Positions 7,095-11,192 of a DNA stretch of 11,192 nucleotides are shown here, one piece after another. Within the stretch, counting starts at the first letter, position 1, and every line of letters starts with the position of its first letter. The notes under the pieces were generated by a model. The model did no database searches and was not told the DNA's origin. It worked only from the letters and a program-made list of their open reading frames with translations. The position numbers and the translations under genes were made by a program. The DNA comes from JBNGDW01 sp049975325. GTDB lineage: Bacteria > Cloacimonadota > Cloacimonadia > JGIOTU-2 > JBNGDW01. The stretch spans positions 1-11,192 of the forward strand of contig JBNGDW010000057.1 in assembly GCA_049975325.1 (NCBI GenBank), in the 5' to 3' direction.

Positions 7095-8109
7095 AATCTT
7101 CCTTTATGACTCGTATTTTCTCCATAATCTCCTGAGGTGATATATCTCTCATGCATTTGAAATGTCTTCGTGGACATTTTTTTCTTCCGTGCAAAGTACA
7201 GGGACGGCATGGCAGGTCTCTTTGCACAATAATTGCCTTTCTATTAAGCGGAGCAAAGCCAAGTTTCGGATGTGTTGACCCAAATATTGCAACCTGCGGC
7301 TTACCTAGAGCAGCAGCAATATGCATAGGCCCACAATCTCCACTGATAACTATGTCAGCCGTGTTCATAATACATGCCAATTCGATTACATCTGTTTTAC
7401 CCGCTAGATCTGTTATCTCTGTGCTCGGATACCCTTCAGCTAACCTGGTTGTCAATTTTTCCTCAGCAGAATTTCCTAAAAGGATTATATGTGCATCGTA
7501 ACTTTCTCGAATTAAATGAATAAGCCTACTATAATATTCCAGAGGATATCGTTTAGTCGGATGGGCAGCTCCTGGAACTATTGCCACTCTCAATTTTGCG
7601 GGAGGAAGGTGAAATTTTGATATGACTGCTTCTGGAGAGGGAGGTAGAAAAAGTTCCAGCTGGTAATCAAATGAAAAGGGAATGCCAAGTTTAGCAAGGG
7701 CAGAAGCATATAAATCCACCGTAGAATGAATTGGAGATAGTTTTTTGCCGAACTTTGTATGTGCCATCAGCCATCTATAAAAATGATGCTTTTTATAGGT
7801 GACTATCTTTCCCGCCCCAATACACCTTTTCACTATAAATGAGTTAAGTTTGGCATGAAGGTCAATGACATAGTCATAATGCGTTTTCTTCAGCAGAGAA
7901 ATCAGATTATTTAATGATTCAGTCTCTGGATTATATGCAATTGTTTTTTTTATAAACGGATGATAGGTAAAAAGAGGAGCAAATTGTGGTTTGGTAAGAA
8001 AATGTATTTCAGCATCTTTCTGCCATGTGGCGGATTGAACAGCCCTAATAATTGGGAAGGTCAAAATAATATCGCCAAGAGAACTGAACCGAATAATGAG
8101 TATTTTCAT
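7066..8109 (-). CDS. waaF: ADP-heptose:LPS heptosyltransferase, family 9 (WaaF-like)
   Basis: This is a GT-B fold glycosyltransferase of family GT9 (347 residues), predicted to transfer heptose from ADP-heptose to the LPS inner core at the cytoplasmic side of the inner membrane. The N-terminal RFSSLGDIILTFP (7-19) includes Asp13, the equivalent of the catalytic Asp of WaaC. The C-terminal donor domain shows VPGAAHPTKRYP (178-189), DLAGKT (234-239) and SGDCGPMHIAAALGKP (256-271), followed by VAIFGSTHP. A conserved four-cysteine segment (Cys301, Cys304, Cys312, Cys319, spaced as C-P-C, K-C-P, H, C-M) and a following DISP are typical of heptosyltransferase II-like proteins. No Shine-Dalgarno is visible before the ATG, and a 131-bp gap precedes it. 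It may instead be a core heptosyltransferase of different acceptor specificity; the family call is firm and the gene symbol less so. Confidence 0.88.
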   Translation of the reverse strand: MKILIIRFSSLGDIILTFPIIRAVQSATWQKDAEIHFLTKPQFAPLFTYHPFIKKTIAYNPETESLNNLISLLKKTHYDYVIDLHAKLNSFIVKRCIGAGKIVTYKKHHFYRWLMAHTKFGKKLSPIHSTVDLYASALAKLGIPFSFDYQLELFLPPSPEAVISKFHLPPAKLRVAIVPGAAHPTKRYPLEYYSRLIHLIRESYDAHIILLGNSAEEKLTTRLAEGYPSTEITDLAGKTDVIELACIMNTADIVISGDCGPMHIAAALGKPQVAIFGSTHPKLGFAPLNRKAIIVQRDLPCRPCTLHGRKKCPRRHFKCMRDISPQEIMEKIRVIKEDYENRTAVME

Positions 8110-8133
8110 ACAGTTTTTTTATTGATAGCTTAC

Positions 8134-8167
8134 TTGAGATAGGAATAAATTTTGGGGGAGGGTGAGA
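8134..8167 (-). promoter_or_regulatory. C-rich, G-free transcript segment between ffh and waaF
   Basis: For 34 bp the - strand transcript would contain no G and 14 C, including the run CCCTCCCCC. C-rich, G-poor RNA is what Rho loading (rut) sites look like. It lies 74 bp after the ffh stop, and no intrinsic terminator is visible in the gap. A Rho-dependent terminator or a leader element for waaF are both possible. This is inference from base composition only. Confidence 0.3.
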
Positions 8168-8240
8168 CTGGAATCAATAAGCCACTATTCCGCATCAATT
8201 TTACACTCTCGGGCAGAACTATCAGTTATCTCTATAAAGG

Positions 8241-9560
8241 CTACCCTAGAACTAGCTGACGGCCTAATTTAAATTTTCCTTTATTTAAATTTTTCATCAT
8301 CTTTTTCATCTGGTCAAACTGCTTTAGCAGCTGATTTACTTTCTGGATAGAAGTTCCGCTACCATATGCAATACGCTGGCGGCGGCTACCGTTCAATATC
8401 TCAGGATGCTCCCTTTCCTCTGGGGTCATGGCTAGAATAATGGCTTCGATATGTTTTAATTCCCCTTCATCTACATGAATATTCTTCATTATCTTGGAAT
8501 TAGCCCCGGGTAGCAGCCTTAAGATTTCGTCCATGGGACCCATTTTCCCCATCTGATGCAATTGTGTCAGAAAATCATCAAAAGTAAATTTATTTTTACG
8601 AAGTTTCTTTTCCAGTTTGGCTGCTTCTTCTTGGTCAAATGCCTTTTCAGCCTTTTCTATTAGTGTAAGCACATCTCCCATGCCAAGTATTCTGGATGCC
8701 ATTCGCTCTGCATGGAACTCTTCCAAATCATTCAGATGCTCCCCAACGCTCACATAACGAATAGGTTTTTCAGTTGCTGCTTTTATGGAAAGAGCGGCTC
8801 CACCGCGAGCATCTCCATCTAATTTGGTCATAATAATCCCGGTAATATCCAGATGTTTGTTAAACTCGCGGGCACTATTTACTGCATCCTGACCAGTCAT
8901 AGCATCTGCAATATAAAAAATTTCGTGAGGTTTTATGACATATGCAAGTTCACTCACCTCCTTCATCATCCCCTCATCTATATGCAGTCTTCCAGCGGTA
9001 TCGAAGATGACAAGATTATGGTCCTGTTTTTCGGCTTCCCGTAAGGCATGTTTCGCAATTTTTGTAACTCTCTGGTTATTTTCAGTATAGACTGGGATAT
9101 CTATGGATTTACCAAGTGTTTGAAGTTGATTTACAGCAGCGGGACGATAGATATCAGCTGCAACAAGTAAGGGATTGTACCCTTGTTTCTTGTAAAGGCG
9201 GGCGAGTTTCGCACATGCGGTCGTTTTCCCTGAACCTTGCAGCCCTACAATCATAAACTTTGATAGACGGTTTGGGAGGATAGGCTTTGCTGGCTCAGAC
9301 TTCATAAGAGAAACTAATTCTTCATTCACGATCTTAACAAGCTGCTGACCAGGTGTCAGGCTTTTCTGTAATTCTGCCCCAAGTGCTCTTTTTTCTACCT
9401 CTTTTATAAAATTCTTTACTATAACAAAGTTTACATCTGCCTCGAGCAGGGCAAGTCTGATCTCGCGAAGTCCTGATTTAATATCCTTCTCACTCAACTT
9501 ACCTTTACTTTTTAATTTTGAAAAGGTATTATTTAATTTATTTGTTAAAGCTTCAAACAT
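8241..9560 (-). CDS. ffh: Signal recognition particle GTPase Ffh (SRP54)
   Basis: Ffh binds the 4.5S RNA and hydrophobic signal sequences emerging from the ribosome, and hands ribosomes to the receptor FtsY for co-translational membrane insertion. The 439-residue length is normal. The N domain occupies about 1-95. The G domain has the P-loop GLQGSGKT (106-113), DIYRPAAVNQL (136-146), DTAGR (187-191), TKLDGDARGG (245-254) and SVGE. The M domain (about 320-435) carries the SRP RNA-binding core GSRRQRIAYGSG (391-402) and a Met-rich stretch near 417-423 (MKKMMK). The ATG lies inside the rpe gene (8-bp overlap), so coupling is likely. The SRP RNA gene itself is not in this window. The protein ends with a short KLGRQLVLG tail. 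Confidence 0.97.
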   Translation of the reverse strand: MFEALTNKLNNTFSKLKSKGKLSEKDIKSGLREIRLALLEADVNFVIVKNFIKEVEKRALGAELQKSLTPGQQLVKIVNEELVSLMKSEPAKPILPNRLSKFMIVGLQGSGKTTACAKLARLYKKQGYNPLLVAADIYRPAAVNQLQTLGKSIDIPVYTENNQRVTKIAKHALREAEKQDHNLVIFDTAGRLHIDEGMMKEVSELAYVIKPHEIFYIADAMTGQDAVNSAREFNKHLDITGIIMTKLDGDARGGAALSIKAATEKPIRYVSVGEHLNDLEEFHAERMASRILGMGDVLTLIEKAEKAFDQEEAAKLEKKLRKNKFTFDDFLTQLHQMGKMGPMDEILRLLPGANSKIMKNIHVDEGELKHIEAIILAMTPEEREHPEILNGSRRQRIAYGSGTSIQKVNQLLKQFDQMKKMMKNLNKGKFKLGRQLVLG

Positions 9561-10197
9561 TTCTTAGCCCATCAATACATTTTTTATAATCAGAACTACG
9601 AAAAATGAAATCTCCTGAAATCAAAATATCAGCCCCAGCTTCTCGAGCCTTCTTTCCAGTTTGATAATTTATCCCTCCATCAACCGCTATCTCAAACTTT
9701 CTATCTTCCCGTATGTTATAAAGCTGGCGTATGTTGGGTGTGCATCCATCAATATATTGTTGTCCCCCAAAACCAGGATGTACAGTCATAACAATAACAT
9801 AATCAACATAATCAAGGATTGGATAAATTTCTTCTATCGGGGTCTCTGGATTAATTGCTACGCCTGCTTTAGCCCCTTTCTGTTTGATTTTTCTTAAAAG
9901 TGGTACAATGGGGATGGAGAGTTCTATATGAAAAGAGACGGCATCCGCACCTGCTTCGATAAATCTATCGATAAAATCTGCTGGATTGATAATCATAAGA
10001 TGAACTTCTAAGGGAAGATTTGTCGTATTTCGAACCTGTTTTACAATCGTAGGACCTATCGTAAGATTAGGGACAAAGTGCCCATCCATAACATCAAGGT
10101 GAATACCATCTGCCCCAGCCTCTTCTAAAGCGTGAATTTCATTGCCAAGGTTTAAGAAATCAGCGGACAGGATCGAGGGAAAAATCTTTGGCTTCAT
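9553..10197 (-). CDS. rpe: Ribulose-phosphate 3-epimerase
   Basis: This enzyme interconverts D-ribulose 5-phosphate and D-xylulose 5-phosphate in the non-oxidative pentose phosphate pathway, in the cytosol. From the ATG at 10197 it has 214 residues, normal for this TIM barrel. Motifs, numbered from that ATG, are PSILSADF (7-14), HLDVMDGHFVPN (33-44; His33 and Asp35 metal/catalytic), EVHLM (64-68; His66), VHPGFGGQ (139-146) and VDGGI (172-176; Asp173 as the second catalytic Asp). The GTG one codon upstream (10200) is in frame, but AGGAG would be only 2 nt from it against 5 nt from the ATG, so I prefer the ATG. The stop overlaps the ffh start by 8 bp. The gap of about 55 bp from the DUF721 gene holds no terminator, which supports one operon. 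Confidence 0.96.
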   Translation of the reverse strand: MKPKIFPSILSADFLNLGNEIHALEEAGADGIHLDVMDGHFVPNLTIGPTIVKQVRNTTNLPLEVHLMIINPADFIDRFIEAGADAVSFHIELSIPIVPLLRKIKQKGAKAGVAINPETPIEEIYPILDYVDYVIVMTVHPGFGGQQYIDGCTPNIRQLYNIREDRKFEIAVDGGINYQTGKKAREAGADILISGDFIFRSSDYKKCIDGLRNV

Positions 10198-10252
10198 CAC
10201 ATCTCCTCATTGGGTATTAAATCCATTGATGATGAAAAGAGAAACTGGGGAA

Positions 10253-10564
10253 TTATATTTTGATCTTTTTGCTTGAAAATGATAGGATAATATTCTTAAG
10301 TTTCTGCTCTGCGGGAAGAGAGTGATTGATCTTTTCTATAATTTTAGGTTTTTGAAGTACTAATTCTTGTAACCATACGCTATCGGCAACGAGAACGAAA
10401 AGCGCATCATTTTCTAATCTATAAATCTGTGTCCTATCTGCTAAAAGTTTGCCTACAGCCTTCCTCCAGAGTAGCCCAATTTTTATTTCTCGCGAGAATC
10501 CTTCATCTGAAAACTGCTCAAGGAGGGCATCGATGATCTTATCTACACGAGTAAAAGAGTGCAT
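10253..10564 (-). CDS. dciA: DUF721 / DciA-like protein
   Basis: This is a 103-residue protein of the DUF721 family, whose characterised member DciA acts in loading the replicative helicase DnaB in bacteria lacking DnaC or DnaI. The family signature is visible: LWRKAVGKLLADRTQ (32-46), then two strands ending in LFVLVADSVWLQEL (55-68, with the conserved Trp64), a helix QKPKIIEKIN (71-80), and the final strand KNIILSF (90-96). It is compact, with only a short helical region (1-28) before the core. The ATG immediately follows the upstream TGA with no spacing, and no strong Shine-Dalgarno is seen, so translation is probably coupled. Some DUF721 proteins have no tested role, so helicase loading here is by family. 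Confidence 0.82.
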   Translation of the reverse strand: MHSFTRVDKIIDALLEQFSDEGFSREIKIGLLWRKAVGKLLADRTQIYRLENDALFVLVADSVWLQELVLQKPKIIEKINHSLPAEQKLKNIILSFSSKKIKI

Positions 10565-11131
10565 TCACTCGGCTCTTTGCTTTCTAAACATTGAGAGCCC
10601 AATCCACGATAATATAGCAAGTGCTATAAGCAGATAATATACAGTTGCAAGCGTACCATAGCTACTGTCATACAAGGACATCGCCAGTCCTGGGACAAGC
10701 GAACCAACCACTAAAAGTAAATAGCCGAGCACAGAAGACCAGACATTTTTCTTTCCCTGCAAGTACTTATTAATTAATGTTACGGCAAGAACTCCCAGTG
10801 CTATAAGGGCGGCGGCAAAAAGAAATATTAAAATCTGAATCCAGAATGGAAAACCTGCGCTTCCGAGTACAAGTTCAGGCAGAATACAGGCGAATATTAC
10901 AAGTATAATACCAAAAACTTTCTTGAAAATAATCTCTCGTTTAGTTGAAACTGTTCGTCTTTTTGTATGTTTTGCAATAACGAAACCGATAGCGAATATC
11001 AATACAGCGAGACCTGCCCAGAAAAGAGCCCCTCGTAGTGGATTGTCTGAGCCTAACCCAAGTGCAGAAAACGCACCTATAATAACAATCCACATTAATG
11101 CCTCTTTAATAATTCTGAATACTTTTTTCAT
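10565..11131 (-). CDS. Six-helix integral membrane protein of unknown function
   Basis: This is a 188-residue hydrophobic protein with about six membrane segments, near 11-26, 34-53, 71-89, 96-120, 131-151 and 161-181. Short basic loops, such as KHTKRRTVSTKRE (54-66) and NKYLQGKK (121-128), probably face the cytoplasm. The protein ends FRKQRAE. I recognise no transporter or enzyme motif and cannot name a family. The ATG has GGAG 7 nt upstream. Its TGA directly abuts the DUF721 start, so it is the first visible gene of that operon. A palindromic hairpin lies just upstream. Confidence 0.8.
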   Translation of the reverse strand: MKKVFRIIKEALMWIVIIGAFSALGLGSDNPLRGALFWAGLAVLIFAIGFVIAKHTKRRTVSTKREIIFKKVFGIILVIFACILPELVLGSAGFPFWIQILIFLFAAALIALGVLAVTLINKYLQGKKNVWSSVLGYLLLVVGSLVPGLAMSLYDSSYGTLATVYYLLIALAILSWIGLSMFRKQRAE

Positions 11132-11156
11132 GATTAATCTCCGATAGGTTTCTGTG

Positions 11157-11184
11157 GTTGGATTACCTTGATCTTTAATCCAAC
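11157..11184. promoter_or_regulatory. Perfect 9-bp inverted repeat upstream of the membrane-protein gene
   Basis: GTTGGATTA (11157-11165) and TAATCCAAC (11176-11184) are exact inverted repeats with a 10-nt spacer. The element begins 26 bp before the ATG at 11131, on the coding-strand side. No T-run follows on the - strand. On the + strand an A/T-rich ATTTATAT runs to the window edge. It could be an operator, a leader hairpin, or a terminator of something beyond the edge; the sequence here cannot decide. Confidence 0.5.
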
Positions 11185-11192
11185 ATTTATAT

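Noticed and set aside
10198..10200. GTG as the rpe start
   Set aside because: It would leave only 2 nt between the AGGAG and the start codon; the next codon, ATG, has 5 nt and matches the usual family N-terminus.
1..11192. Mobile elements, CRISPR arrays, tRNA/rRNA genes, toxin-antitoxin or defence systems
   Set aside because: Looked for and not seen. There are no transposase or integrase motifs, no spaced direct repeats and no cloverleaf-like sequence in the gaps, which are all under 200 bp.

Overview
The window is an ordinary-looking stretch of a Gram-negative bacterial chromosome with moderate-to-low GC. The envelope genes (an ADP-heptose-type glycosyltransferase, a lipid A acyltransferase and a predicted outer-membrane beta-barrel) show that the cell has an LPS-type outer membrane. 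The gene mix, the Lys-rich two-helix protein and the TPR/barrel pair resemble uncultured lineages of or near the FCB group (Cloacimonadota, WOR-3/Stahlbacteria, KSB1-like). That placement is an impression from protein style, not a demonstrated one. Most starts with a visible Shine-Dalgarno use GGAG-type sequences.

Layout. On the + strand, positions 1-1075 hold the 3' part of a multi-helix membrane protein with a very acidic C-terminal tail. It ends in a strong intrinsic terminator at 1107-1145. A free-standing class II fructose-bisphosphate aldolase gene follows (1253-2224). Everything after that is on the - strand and converges on the aldolase gene. Read in the direction of transcription from the right edge, the order is: a six-helix membrane protein (11131-10565), a DUF721/DciA-like replication protein (10564-10253), ribulose-phosphate 3-epimerase (10197-9553), the SRP GTPase Ffh (9560-8241), a 131-bp gap with a C-rich, G-free transcript segment, a family 9 (WaaF-like) heptosyltransferase (8109-7066), dCMP deaminase (7094-6615), an LpxL/HtrB-type acyltransferase (6597-5689), a 104-bp gap with a small hairpin, a secreted beta-barrel-like protein (5584-4817), a TPR protein with a signal sequence (4860-2869), a DUF3098-like two-helix protein (2909-2658) and an FxsA-family protein (2661-2269).

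How the genes fit together. The - strand genes are tightly packed, with overlaps of 4, 8, 29, 41 and 44 bp and one TGA/ATG abutment. They are probably two or three transcription units broken at the gaps 8110-8240 and 5585-5688. The first unit is housekeeping (replication loading, pentose phosphate pathway, protein targeting). The second is LPS core and lipid A assembly plus nucleotide supply. The third is an envelope cassette of a barrel, a TPR protein and two small membrane proteins; its function is not established and it is the part most worth following up. I found no mobile element, CRISPR array, tRNA or rRNA gene, or defence system. No intergenic stretch exceeds 300 bp, and I see no convincing evidence of a wholly new system.
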